This document shows, piece by piece, positions 26,117-35,384 of a stretch of DNA of 52,251 nt. The DNA comes from Flammeovirga aprica JL-4 (lineage in GTDB: Bacteria; Bacteroidota; Bacteroidia; Cytophagales; Flammeovirgaceae), in assembly GCF_012844305.1 (NCBI RefSeq), contig NZ_JABANE010000061.1, positions 1 to 52,251 on the forward strand, read 5' to 3'. Numbering within the stretch: position 1 is the first letter of the stretch; the number at the start of each line of letters is the position of its first letter. Both the position numbers and the translations under genes were made by a program. The notes under the pieces were generated by a model. The model worked only from the letters and a program-made list of their open reading frames with translations. It made no database searches and was not told where the DNA came from.

Positions 26117-27256
26117 TTAATTAGTTGTTAGTAATACACCCTCTTTAAAATCGTCGTAATTCGATTGGAAAGAGATATAGTTATTTTCGTTTATATCTGT
26201 GATCTGTTCTTTCAGATCATTTATTCTATCTGGAGTGGTGGGATGTGTAGATACAAATTGAAGCAGACTATCAATCTGAGTCATTTCATGTTTCTCATCC
26301 AACATTTCAAAGAATTGAACCATACCTTCTGGATTGATTCTACAATGCTCTAAATATTTAATGCCTTGAGTATCGGCTTCTTTTTCTAAAGTTCTTGAGT
26401 AAGCAGTCGTTTGTAATTGAAACAGGGTGCTGGCCAAGGTTCCCATTACAGCAGATCCATCTCCAAAGAATAAATAAACGATACTGAAAAAGCCAATTTT
26501 ATCAATTGCTCCTCGAACATGATGCCTTTGAGAGACATGAGAGATCTCGTGTGCTATTACTCCAGCCAGTTCATCCCATGAAGAGGTATTCTTTATCAGG
26601 CCTGAATTGATCATCACCTTTCCCCCTGGCAATGCAAAAGCATTTATGGCCGCATCTTCCACCAAGTACAATTCGATTTTAAACCCTTCTGCCGCCACTT
26701 GATTCATTAAGGGTTGCAATTCATTTTCCAACACCCCAATCAAAGAGTCGCTTTCGATAAAAGTGTATTTCTCTTCGATGGATTCGAAAAGCTCATCACC
26801 CAATTGTTCTTCCCAAGAAATGGGCACATTCTGAGCGGCTACTTTTACGATACTGTCTTTAAACAGATAAAAGCAGGTGACAGTCAACACACAGAGACTC
26901 AAAAACAAAGCTACTCCTCTATAAAGGTTAGTCAAAGCAAATTTGGTCTCTTTGATATGTTCCCGAAAACGAGGATCACTGATCAAGTAATCGTCTTTGA
27001 GAATGGACTTGTCTTTTGTATAGAAGGAAATATCTTTCTCTTTTCTTGATTTGAAAAAGATAAACTGACCAGAGGCTCCTCCAGCTTCAATTTCTAACTC
27101 AGCATAAGGAATGGCGTAATAGAAATCGCCTGCTTGGATATCTACTTTCTGAGATCCAAACCGCACGTCTCCTTGCTTTCTTGCTGAAGGTAAATCAGGA
27201 TGAACCAAGATGGCTTTATAAGAGATAGAATTAGTCTTGTTAGTTATCGTTTGCAT
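26117..27256 (-). CDS. M48-family membrane metalloprotease with N-terminal PH-like domain
   Basis: A 379-residue protein. Residues about 12-85 form a small beta domain (VRFGSQKVDIQAGDFYYAIPYAEL) like the one often found before M48 domains. A membrane helix is at about 112-133. The peptidase domain carries the zinc motif HEISH at 236-240 and the third ligand in EKEADTQG, followed by GMVQFFEMLDE. This is the HtpX/BepA/Oma1-like class, which degrades or checks membrane and outer-membrane proteins. The active site should face the periplasm if the N-terminus is cytoplasmic. First gene of an operon with three AIM24 genes. Confidence 0.9.
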   Translation of the reverse strand: MQTITNKTNSISYKAILVHPDLPSARKQGDVRFGSQKVDIQAGDFYYAIPYAELEIEAGGASGQFIFFKSRKEKDISFYTKDKSILKDDYLISDPRFREHIKETKFALTNLYRGVALFLSLCVLTVTCFYLFKDSIVKVAAQNVPISWEEQLGDELFESIEEKYTFIESDSLIGVLENELQPLMNQVAAEGFKIELYLVEDAAINAFALPGGKVMINSGLIKNTSSWDELAGVIAHEISHVSQRHHVRGAIDKIGFFSIVYLFFGDGSAVMGTLASTLFQLQTTAYSRTLEKEADTQGIKYLEHCRINPEGMVQFFEMLDEKHEMTQIDSLLQFVSTHPTTPDRINDLKEQITDINENNYISFQSNYDDFKEGVLLTTN

Positions 27257-28008
27257 TAAATAATTTTTTAATTGAAGCTTAAGTTTGTTATCCCGTTTTT
27301 AGTAAGCTTATGATTATAATCACGGAAGCGTAAAGAGTTACATTGTATGAGTTGAAACTTATCCAATTATGCATCCCTATTCATCGAGACATTTGTACTT
27401 CTAAGCATATACAAGTTATAGGATAGAATTGATAATTCCTAACACTAGGAATGAAGAAGATAACAACTTACTGTCAACATTTCTGTAAGCTTTTTATGAC
27501 CTGCTTTCAAGTTCCATTTTTCCATTGATAAAAAACGAAGCAAAAAATCTAAACTTTGAAGGGAAAAGCGATAAGAATTTCATGTATTGAGCCGTTAAAA
27601 ATGATTTTCCTGTTTGATCTTTTGGGAGTTTAAAATCATTTAGGTGAAAAGAATGGAATTTAGCTTTTGACTTCAAAGCCTTGAATTTTCGAGCCGTTTC
27701 AATACCATGAAAGCTCTGTTAGATACAGCACTTGTTATTTTTCTTACCACACAAGTTTATCTGTTAACAAGTGTATACATAGACTTTATTTAAATGATGT
27801 CACATCCATAATTGTGCATTTTAATAATCTAAATAAAAAACTCATTATTAGCATTTTACATTTTTACTTAAGCGTTAAACGTACATTTTTTCATATTTTT
27901 AAATAAAAGAAAAAAGATCCACCTTTGAGGTGTTCAAGTTACACTAATTAGACGATTAGCTTAAAAACAAACCACTATTTATTACAACTAAAACTATTGA
28001 TTCAAAGT
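27257..28008. other. Spacer between divergent M48/AIM24 operon and SusC3
   Basis: No convincing gene. A 60-codon minus-strand frame at 27494-27676 (with KFHSFHLNDFKLPKDQTG) has reasonable composition but no recognisable family or clear start signal; I rate it about 0.25 as a gene. The remainder is AT-rich and must hold the promoters of both flanking operons. Confidence 0.45.
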
Positions 28009-31000
28009 ATGAAACGATTTTTTTTACTAAGTCTTATATCTTTATGGCTTATGAGTACTGCTATTGCTCAAACTAAAGATATATCAGGTAATGTTATTGA
28101 TGAGCATGGCGAAGGACTTCCTGGTGTTTCTATTCAAATAGAAGGAACAACAAGTGGAGCTATTACAGACTTTAATGGTAATTTCCAATTAAGTTTTGAT
28201 GAAAAGCATCATAAATTGAAGGTATCGTACATCGGTTATCTTACTCAATTCATTGATGTCAGTACTGTGACCAATGTACAAGTCCAATTGGTTCCAGATG
28301 TGGAGGAATTGGATGAATTAGTAATTGTTGGATATGGTGTACAGAAGAAAGCCGTTGTTACGGGTGCAATTGCCTCTGTTAAATCAGATGATATTACATC
28401 CACTCCTGTGATGTCTCCAGCACAGGCCATGCAAGGTAGAACCGCCGGTGTTCAAGTACAAACGGTTTCTGGAGCCCCAGGAGCAGGTGTAGATGTGAGA
28501 GTGAGAGGAACTGCAACAAATGGAGATAATAGGCCCTTATATATTGTAGATGGGGTACAAATGCAGGATATTGATTTTTTAAACCCTTCAGATATAGAAT
28601 CTATGGAGGTTTTGAAAGATGCCGCTTCTTCCGCAATTTATGGTTCTAGAGCTGCCAATGGCGTTATCATCATCACTACAAAGGGAGGGAATTCTGGTAA
28701 AATGAAGATCAGTTATGATGGTTTTATAGCTATACAACAGCCTACTAATAAAGTTGATTTGCTGAATAGTCAACAATATATGCAACTGCATAATCAGGGC
28801 CGGATAAATGATGGACAAGATCCAAAATTCACTGACCATCAAATAGCTAACCCTGCTCACAATACAGATTGGCAAGAAGAAGTTTTTAATGCTGCCCCCA
28901 TGACAAGTCATAACATCAGTATTAATGGAGGAAGTGAACAATCTACCTATTTATCAAGTCTTGGGTATTATGGTCAACAAGGAATTGTCTCTCCTGACAA
29001 GTCTCATTTTGAAAGAATAAACTATAGATTAAACTCCGAGCATAAAATTAATGATAAGGTAAAACTTGGACAAAACTTGACTTATAGCTATTCCAAACAA
29101 ACAGGGATAAGAGAAAATAATGTTCATGGATCGATACTTCAGAATGTTATGCTTCATGATCCTCTGACACCCGTTTATGTGACTGACCCGAATACCATAG
29201 AAGATTATGATAACTACCCTGTCTCACCAGTGAAAGATAGATATGGAAGATATTATGGTATTTCAGAACATGTTACTAACAGTATAGCAAACCCGTTAGC
29301 ACAAATTGAAAACACATATAATGAAACACAAAGAAACAACTTGCTTGGAAATATTTATTTGTCGGCGGATGTATTCGAAGGACTTACTTTTAAAACTGAT
29401 TTTGGACTAAAAGTTTCCAGTGTAAATACTAGAACATATGAACCTGAGGCCTATTACAATAGTGGAAACATTATCGATCAATCGGCAATAACACAGTCTA
29501 ATAGAACTTTTCAGAACTGGCAATGGGAGTCTACATTAGTTTACAATAAGAGTGTTGGATTACATAATTTCTCTGGCTTATTAGGCTTTACTTTGCTTTC
29601 AGAAGATCAAATTTGGACTCAAGCCAACAGGAAAAATAATCAAATACCAGGTTGGGATTTTGGATATGTTGGAAATGGAGTTGCTGATGGTTCACAAGCG
29701 GCAAATGGTATGAGATATGAACACCGATTAGCTTCTTTCTTTGGTAGAGTAAATTATGATTATGATAATAAATACATGGCAACCCTAGTGTATAGAAGGG
29801 ATGGATCTTCTCGATTTGGTGCCAATAATCGTTTTGGTAACTTCTTCTCTGTGCAGGCAGGTTGGACCATCTCAAATGAAGATTTCTTGAAGAATAATGA
29901 ACATATTACATTTTTGAAATTAAGAGGAGGATATGGTCAAACAGGTAATGAAGCCATCGGTGATTTTATGTATTTATCTACAATTGGTGCAACTCCTGCT
30001 TATCCATTAGGTGCTAACACGAATACTATTTATAATCCAGGGATGGCAATTACTGCAATGGATAACCCTGATTTAAAATGGGAACAAGTTGAAGAAATTA
30101 ACATTGGAGTTGATGTTGGTTTATGGCATGATAAGCTAACTTTTACAACAGATATATACAGCAGAACAAGAAAAGGACTCTTGGATTACTTACCTATTCC
30201 TTCATTTGTTGGTAAAGGATCACCGGCTGCAAATATTGGTGATGTAAGGAATCAAGGAGTTGAACTGGCATTGACTTACAGAAAAAGTGAAGGAGATTTT
30301 AATTATTTCATCACCGCTAATGCGGCATACAATACGAACAAGGTCTTAAATATTGCTAATGATGAAGGCATTATCTTCGGCGATACTTTTTTCCAGCACA
30401 CAGGACAATCTGCTATGGTAGCTGGAATGCCTTTACCAATATTCTATGGTTTTAAAACGGATGGAATTTTCCAGAATCAAGCGGAGATTGATGCTCATGT
30501 CAACGATAAGGGAGAACGTATTCAACCCAATGCACGACCTGGTGATATCCGATATGTAGACTCGAATGGTGATGGAAAAATTGATGCAAATGATAGAACA
30601 AATATAGGTTCTCCGGTTCCTGATTGGATTGCAGGTCTTACCGTTGGGTTCAATTATAAAGGATGGGATTTTTCAATGTTCTGGCAAGGTCAATTCGGGG
30701 CTCAAATGATCAATGCTGTTCAAAGAAGAGATTTAGCACCGCTTCAAAATTACAATTCAAGATATGCGAATACTTGGAATGGTGAGGGTTCTACAAATTC
30801 TTTCCCAAGGATGACTTTCAATGATCCTAACCATAATTATGACTACATCAATGACATGGTTCATATCGAGGATGCGTCCTATTTAAGATTAAAGAATATT
30901 CAAGTAGGCTATACTTTTAATGATGAGGTTTTAAACAAGCTAAAGATTAACAGATTAAGGGTTTACTTATCATTGAACAATTTACTCACTTTTACAGATT

Positions 31001-31113
31001 ACTCTGGATTTGACCCTGAATTATCATTTGGAGGTGCTATGGGCGCTGGCTGGGATAAAGGTTCTTACCCACAAGCTATGTCATTTATGTTAGGTACCAA
31101 TATTTCATTCTAA
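28009..31113 (+). CDS. SusC/RagA-family TonB-dependent outer-membrane transporter (pair 3)
   Basis: I use ATG 28009 (1034 residues); the frame upstream only offers TTG four codons earlier. The signal peptide ends TAIAQ. A carboxypeptidase-D-like domain with GNVIDEHGEGLPGVSI is followed by VEELDELVIVGYGVQKK, a plug with YIVDGVQM and ESMEVLKDAASSAIYGSRAANG, and a barrel ending NISF. Unlike pairs 1 and 2 this one belongs to the common VGYGxQKK SusC type and is only distantly related to them. It should import the ligand of the SusD encoded 11 bp downstream. The substrate is not evident. Confidence 0.94.
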   Translation: MKRFFLLSLISLWLMSTAIAQTKDISGNVIDEHGEGLPGVSIQIEGTTSGAITDFNGNFQLSFDEKHHKLKVSYIGYLTQFIDVSTVTNVQVQLVPDVEELDELVIVGYGVQKKAVVTGAIASVKSDDITSTPVMSPAQAMQGRTAGVQVQTVSGAPGAGVDVRVRGTATNGDNRPLYIVDGVQMQDIDFLNPSDIESMEVLKDAASSAIYGSRAANGVIIITTKGGNSGKMKISYDGFIAIQQPTNKVDLLNSQQYMQLHNQGRINDGQDPKFTDHQIANPAHNTDWQEEVFNAAPMTSHNISINGGSEQSTYLSSLGYYGQQGIVSPDKSHFERINYRLNSEHKINDKVKLGQNLTYSYSKQTGIRENNVHGSILQNVMLHDPLTPVYVTDPNTIEDYDNYPVSPVKDRYGRYYGISEHVTNSIANPLAQIENTYNETQRNNLLGNIYLSADVFEGLTFKTDFGLKVSSVNTRTYEPEAYYNSGNIIDQSAITQSNRTFQNWQWESTLVYNKSVGLHNFSGLLGFTLLSEDQIWTQANRKNNQIPGWDFGYVGNGVADGSQAANGMRYEHRLASFFGRVNYDYDNKYMATLVYRRDGSSRFGANNRFGNFFSVQAGWTISNEDFLKNNEHITFLKLRGGYGQTGNEAIGDFMYLSTIGATPAYPLGANTNTIYNPGMAITAMDNPDLKWEQVEEINIGVDVGLWHDKLTFTTDIYSRTRKGLLDYLPIPSFVGKGSPAANIGDVRNQGVELALTYRKSEGDFNYFITANAAYNTNKVLNIANDEGIIFGDTFFQHTGQSAMVAGMPLPIFYGFKTDGIFQNQAEIDAHVNDKGERIQPNARPGDIRYVDSNGDGKIDANDRTNIGSPVPDWIAGLTVGFNYKGWDFSMFWQGQFGAQMINAVQRRDLAPLQNYNSRYANTWNGEGSTNSFPRMTFNDPNHNYDYINDMVHIEDASYLRLKNIQVGYTFNDEVLNKLKINRLRVYLSLNNLLTFTDYSGFDPELSFGGAMGAGWDKGSYPQAMSFMLGTNISF

Positions 31114-31124
31114 ATACGCAAACA

Positions 31125-32717
31125 ATGAATAACTTTATAAAACTTATATTTTTGATGGGAATTATTTTTACTACTTCATGTTCCCGTTTCTTAGAGCTTT
31201 CCCCTAACGATAAAGTAACTGAAGATAACTTTTATAATAATGCTGATGATGCTTATAAGGCATTAATAGGGATTTATGAGAAGTTAAGACATGATCACAC
31301 CAATATCTATATTCCATTAGCTTTAACAGCAGATGCCATGTCAGACGACCTGTATGTTGGAGGTGGCGGTGCCGCTGATAATATTGGATTAAAACAACTC
31401 GGTGCTTTTAGAGGAGATCCTGCCAATATCAATGGGGAAGAAATTTGGAAGAAATGCTATATCGCCATCCAACGTTCAAATACCCTATTAGATAAATATG
31501 ATGAGATCACTTTTAAAACAAATGAACAGAAAGAGAAGGATAACTATAAAGGTGAAGCTTTATTTTTAAGAGCCCATTTTTATTTTGAATTGGCCCGTTT
31601 CTTTGAAAATGTACCGCTCACATTAAAATCAGAAGATCATTTATCTTGGAGGGAATACACTCAGGCATCACCTGAAGTATTATATGCTCAAATCACAACA
31701 GATATGCTTGATGCAATACCGCTAATGGCCGAATCTGGGATTATTGAAGGTCGTTTAACTTCTTGGGCTGCAAAAGCTGAATTATTAAAGATGTTTATGT
31801 TCTACACAGGTTACTACCAAAAGGATCACCTCCCAAAAAATGATGGCAGTATGTTTACCCATCAGGATGCTATTCAGATGGTTGAAGATTTAATTCATAA
31901 TTCTGGCCATGGATTATTAAATTCATTTCATGACATTTTCACCTATGATGGTGACTTTTCTAAGGAAGTTGTTTTTGAAATTAGCTTTGGAAACATCAAT
32001 TCAAATACTTGGGGTATCAACTCCTTAGGAAATATGCAAAGTATGCTAGCAGGGCCTAGAGGATATAGAAGTGATTTATTAAGTAATGGTTGGGGTTTTG
32101 GGTTACCGACACATGAACTCATGGATTTATATTCTGATCAGGATAAACGAAAAAAGTCAACATTTATAACTGCCAAAGCACTCATGGAAGATGAATCTGG
32201 TAATGGATTAAACCCTAGTTTCACAAATACTGGAGCATTTGGTTATAAATATACTACACACGCCTACCGTGCCAACCCTAGCAACACAGCAATCAATTAT
32301 GATCAAAATTATCATTATATCCGTTTCTCTGATATTTTACTTATTGGTGCTGAACTGCAACTCACTTCCGATATCAGTAAAGCAACGGACTATGTAAATA
32401 GAGTAAGAAATAGAGCAGGACTTGAAAACTTATCATTAGTTACTCTTGATGATATCTATTTAGAAAGAAGGTTAGAATTAGCCATGGAAGGGCACCGCTA
32501 TTGGGATATCCTCAGAAGAGGTTTTCAATTTGCTCAACAGGAATTAGATGTGGTAAATTATGAAATGAGGCCCAATGAAGAAGAACCTTTATGGGGTGAT
32601 ATTGGAGTGCCATCAGATTTTGAAAAACAGTTTGATGCTGGAAAGAGAGGCTTCTGGCCTATCCCTCAATCTGAATTAGATAAATGTCCTAATTTTAAAC
32701 AGAATGTAGGATATTAA
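31125..32717 (+). CDS. SusD/RagB-family outer-membrane lipoprotein (pair 3)
   Basis: A 530-residue lipoprotein with a signal ending at TTSC (Cys19). N-terminal SusD-like domain (LELSPNDKVTEDNFYNNADDAYKALIGIY), the helical pair ALFLRAHFYFELARFF, and the C-terminal RagB part: IRFSDILLIGAEL, YVNRVRNRAGL, LERRLELAMEGHRYWDILRRG and the closing FWPIPQSELDKCP. This is the canonical SusD arrangement and length. It works as the lid of the SusC encoded 11 bp upstream. A perfect 15-bp-stem terminator follows, then the promoter of the 7TM-DISM fusion gene. Confidence 0.95.
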   Translation: MNNFIKLIFLMGIIFTTSCSRFLELSPNDKVTEDNFYNNADDAYKALIGIYEKLRHDHTNIYIPLALTADAMSDDLYVGGGGAADNIGLKQLGAFRGDPANINGEEIWKKCYIAIQRSNTLLDKYDEITFKTNEQKEKDNYKGEALFLRAHFYFELARFFENVPLTLKSEDHLSWREYTQASPEVLYAQITTDMLDAIPLMAESGIIEGRLTSWAAKAELLKMFMFYTGYYQKDHLPKNDGSMFTHQDAIQMVEDLIHNSGHGLLNSFHDIFTYDGDFSKEVVFEISFGNINSNTWGINSLGNMQSMLAGPRGYRSDLLSNGWGFGLPTHELMDLYSDQDKRKKSTFITAKALMEDESGNGLNPSFTNTGAFGYKYTTHAYRANPSNTAINYDQNYHYIRFSDILLIGAELQLTSDISKATDYVNRVRNRAGLENLSLVTLDDIYLERRLELAMEGHRYWDILRRGFQFAQQELDVVNYEMRPNEEEPLWGDIGVPSDFEKQFDAGKRGFWPIPQSELDKCPNFKQNVGY

Positions 32718-32729
32718 ATTAAAGAAAAA

Positions 32730-32772
32730 GTAAAACTCATTAATCAATGATATTAATGAGTTTTACACTTTT
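32730..32772 (+). terminator. Terminator of the third SusC/SusD operon
   Basis: GTAAAACTCATTAAT (32730-32744) pairs perfectly with ATTAATGAGTTTTAC (32752-32766), followed by a T-run. Confidence 0.93.
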
Positions 32773-32808
32773 TTAAGTGTTACCAAGTCAATATCAAACA
32801 TTTATAAC

Positions 32809-32839
32809 TTTCATCTTTTTATTGCAAAAAGTACCTTTG
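32809..32839 (+). promoter_or_regulatory. Putative promoter of the 7TM-DISM fusion gene
   Basis: TTTC (32809-32812), 19 bases, then TACCTTTG (32832-32839) fits TTTG-N19-TAnnTTTG with one mismatch. Transcription from it would put repeat copy A wholly in the 5' untranslated region. Confidence 0.45.
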
Positions 32840-32855
32840 CATACCATATTTAGCT

Positions 32856-33017
32856 TAAGTACTAAGACAAAAGAAATGGACATTTTATCTTATCTTTTTT
32901 ATCCTACTCTTCGTTAGATTTTTATCGCGTAGCTAAGGCTATGCTCTGCAAATCTGCCTCAATTAGAATAAAAAATATTAAACTAAAATTATCCCTTTTC
33001 TTCTGTTTTAGTACTTA
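32856..33017. repeat. 162-bp MITE-like repeat, copy A
   Basis: The element runs from TAAGTACTAAGACA to its inverted end TGTTTTAGTACTTA. It is exactly as long as copy B (34900-35061), which is its reverse complement apart from about nine differences. Terminal inverted repeats of about 24 bp and further internal complementarity (AGATTT/AAATCT, GCGTAGC/GCTATGC) let it fold into one long imperfect hairpin. Flanking TA bases fit insertion into TA targets. It has no coding capacity. Confidence 0.92.
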
Positions 33018-33042
33018 AACAAGACCAACTTCACCATTATAA

Positions 33043-34899
33043 ATGCAATTCTTATTATCATTCTTATTAACCTTATCATGTTATTTCTTCTTCTTTGATT
33101 ATGCCTACTCAATGGATCAAAAACATAGGGGTGAATTTTTAATTCCTATTGACAGAATAACACATTACAGTTCTCAAAACCCGAATGAAGGTATTGAAGA
33201 TGTGAAGTCAAAAGAATTTAGTAAAAGTTCCTACTATGAAAAAATTAAAAAAGGATCAGAAATTCATTGGGTAAAAATTAATATTAAAGCAGAAGACTCC
33301 AAATCAAAAAAAAGAGTACTAGAATTGATGGCTTCAAATATTGATTCTATTTCTGTCTATTTTTCCTATGATAATGAACAGAACTATGAATGGATAGGAA
33401 CCTATACTAAATACACTCAATTTAAAGAACGACCAAGAGATCATAAAAACTTCACTTTCGACATAAAAGATAACGCAGATGTGACAGTTATTATCCGTTA
33501 TTATAAATCTTATGGGAGAACCTTAATTTATAAAATCAGATCTGAGAATGTATTTAATGCCTACTCTAATAAAGAATACTGTATTCTAGGTATTTTTTAT
33601 GGTCTGTTTTCCATGATATTACTTTATAATTTTTTGATGGTGACCTACTTTAAAGAGAAGTTTTATTTTTATTATTCACTCTTCTTGCTGAGTTTCATTA
33701 TCACTTCTCTAGTCAGAGACCGACTAGGGTATCAATATATATGGTATTCTTTTGAGTCTCTTAATATTTATCTAATCAACTGGTCCCCAATACTTTTATT
33801 AGTTACATTTATTCTATTTATAAAGTCATATATTAAAATCGAAAAGAGATTAAAAAGAATTAAGCTCTACTTTTTTTTATATGTAATTGTTCTCTGCCTA
33901 TGGAATAATTTTGTCATCACGCCACAACATCTAGTGATTTGGAATTCATTACTTTTCTATATTCCATTAATTGCAATATTCCTTTATTTGGTCTATTGGT
34001 CAGTGTTTGTGAACTCACTTGACAGGTATTTTTGTATTGGGTTATTTTTTGTGATGTGTTCCTTCTATATTCTGGGTACAGAGTCAAATTCTTTTTCAGG
34101 AGTCATCAATGAATCAGGTATCATTAACCATTATAGTAGCTATTTATGCATAGTTATAATGATTATTTCTTTTAGTATTTCCCTATTTAAAAAGTTCAAT
34201 ACAATTAAAGTTCAAGAACAAAAAGTACAAGAAGATTTAATCATTTTTTTGAAAGAAAAAGAGCAAACTATTAGCCAAGAAGTAGAAGTTCGCACTCAAG
34301 AAATAGAAGAACAAAAACAAATCATTGTCAAGAAAAATGAATCCTTAGAAAATGCAATACAACAGGTATTCCATCAAGCAGAAGAAATCAGAAGGATAAA
34401 TAATTTGTTAACTGAAAAAAATAAACTGTTAGAAGCCGACAATGTAGACATTAAAGAAAAGATGTCTTCTGGCAGTTATATGTCATTTGATGACTTTAAA
34501 AAGTTATATCCTCAAGATGAAAATTGTAGGCAATTAGTTGCAAGTCTGAAATGGGAAAATAAATATCAATGCCCTAAATGTTCAGGTCACTTTTTTACAA
34601 ATTCAGATAAAGGGAGAAGGTGCAAAAAATGTAATTATATCGAATCCGAAATTGTAAATACAATTTTCAGCAGAGTGAGATTCCCCTTACAAAAGGCCTT
34701 TTACATTATGTATTACGTTTTTATCCATAAAGGAGACGTTAATATTAAACAGCTTTCTGATGAAATAGATATTCGTTATAATACTTGTCTTTCATTTGTT
34801 AGAAAAGTAAAAACTAATATCGACAAACATCAAAATGAAATCAATTATTATGATGATGATTGGAAAAAACTTATTAAAACAACCATTGATTTTAATTAA
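33043..34899 (+). CDS. 7TM-DISM membrane sensor fused to an IS1595-type transposase zinc ribbon and HTH
   Basis: A 618-residue protein. After a signal-like helix, residues about 30-170 are a beta-rich extracellular 7TMR-DISM sensing domain (IHWVKINIK, RVLELMASNIDSISVYF). Residues about 176-385 hold seven membrane helices. Residues 390-465 are a Glu/Gln-rich coiled coil. In place of a kinase or cyclase the tail (481-618) has FDDFKKLYPQDENCRQLVASLKWENK, a zinc ribbon CPKC-CKKC (Cys 510, 513, 527, 530) and an HTH-like segment. This is the order in the N-terminal DNA-binding part of IS1595 transposases; the catalytic DDE domain is absent. A ligand-driven membrane transcription regulator is inferred, perhaps for the upstream SusC/SusD genes. 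It is flanked by inverted 162-bp repeats. Confidence 0.85.
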   Translation: MQFLLSFLLTLSCYFFFFDYAYSMDQKHRGEFLIPIDRITHYSSQNPNEGIEDVKSKEFSKSSYYEKIKKGSEIHWVKINIKAEDSKSKKRVLELMASNIDSISVYFSYDNEQNYEWIGTYTKYTQFKERPRDHKNFTFDIKDNADVTVIIRYYKSYGRTLIYKIRSENVFNAYSNKEYCILGIFYGLFSMILLYNFLMVTYFKEKFYFYYSLFLLSFIITSLVRDRLGYQYIWYSFESLNIYLINWSPILLLVTFILFIKSYIKIEKRLKRIKLYFFLYVIVLCLWNNFVITPQHLVIWNSLLFYIPLIAIFLYLVYWSVFVNSLDRYFCIGLFFVMCSFYILGTESNSFSGVINESGIINHYSSYLCIVIMIISFSISLFKKFNTIKVQEQKVQEDLIIFLKEKEQTISQEVEVRTQEIEEQKQIIVKKNESLENAIQQVFHQAEEIRRINNLLTEKNKLLEADNVDIKEKMSSGSYMSFDDFKKLYPQDENCRQLVASLKWENKYQCPKCSGHFFTNSDKGRRCKKCNYIESEIVNTIFSRVRFPLQKAFYIMYYVFIHKGDVNIKQLSDEIDIRYNTCLSFVRKVKTNIDKHQNEINYYDDDWKKLIKTTIDFN

Positions 34900-35061
34900 T
34901 AAGTACTGTGACAGAAGAAAAGGGATGATTTTAGTTTAATATTTTTTATTCTAATCAAGGCAGATTTGCAGAGCATAGCCGTAGCTACGCGATAAAAATC
35001 TAACGAAGAGTAGGATAAAAAAGATAAGATAAAATATCCATTTCTTTTGTCATAGTACTTA
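34900..35061. repeat. 162-bp MITE-like repeat, copy B
   Basis: This copy starts on the first base after the stop codon of the fusion gene and is inverted relative to copy A. It runs from TAAGTACTGTGACA to TGTCATAGTACTTA. Ends of A and B differ from each other but each copy's two ends match one another, which points to pairing or transposase recognition of the ends. Copy C at the window start matches it over 71 bases. Confidence 0.92.
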
Positions 35062-35154
35062 CACTAGGCTAAGATTAAAATGGTATTCATTTAATTCTGC
35101 TTTCAAAGCAACTACATTTTTACTCATTAATGCTTTTCCCTTCAAGGTCATGGG

Positions 35155-35246
35155 AAAGCACTACCCAATGAATAGAGTAAAAAGCCCACTGGCGCGAATG
35201 TTAAGCGTAAGCGTCATTCGTGCCCTACAGATCATCAGAGATCTCC
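35155..35246. repeat. About 90-bp dispersed repeat, copy 1
   Basis: It shares AGCACTAC, TGGC-C-AATGTTAA, CATTC-TG and AGAT-ATCAGA-ATCT-CTGAT, in the same order, with 45692-45776. It includes a stem GCGCGAATG/CATTCGTGC and the ATCAG/CTGAT palindrome. It lies in the spacer between repeat copy B and the SpoIIE gene terminator. Confidence 0.65.
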
Positions 35247-35323
35247 TGATTTCTAAATACAATAAATAACGTAAACTTAGTTCATAATGTAGCAACGCTA
35301 AATGAAAAGATATAGAATCAAAA

Positions 35324-35354
35324 ATGGACACCCTCTTCATTAAAGGGTGCCCAT
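35324..35354 (-). terminator. Terminator of the Reg_prop/SpoIIE gene
   Basis: ATGGACACCCT and AGGGTGCCCAT pair with one internal mismatch. It lies 31 bp after the minus-strand stop codon. Confidence 0.75.
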
Positions 35355-35384
35355 TATTATGATGTTTTAATAAAACAATAACGT

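Noticed and set aside
27494..27676. 60-codon minus-strand gene
   Set aside because: It has no family, no clear ribosome site and no operon partner. It is kept only as a low-probability note in the spacer.
33043..34899. Active IS1595 insertion sequence
   Set aside because: Only the zinc ribbon and HTH part is present, no DDE catalytic domain follows, and the N-terminal two-thirds is a membrane sensor.
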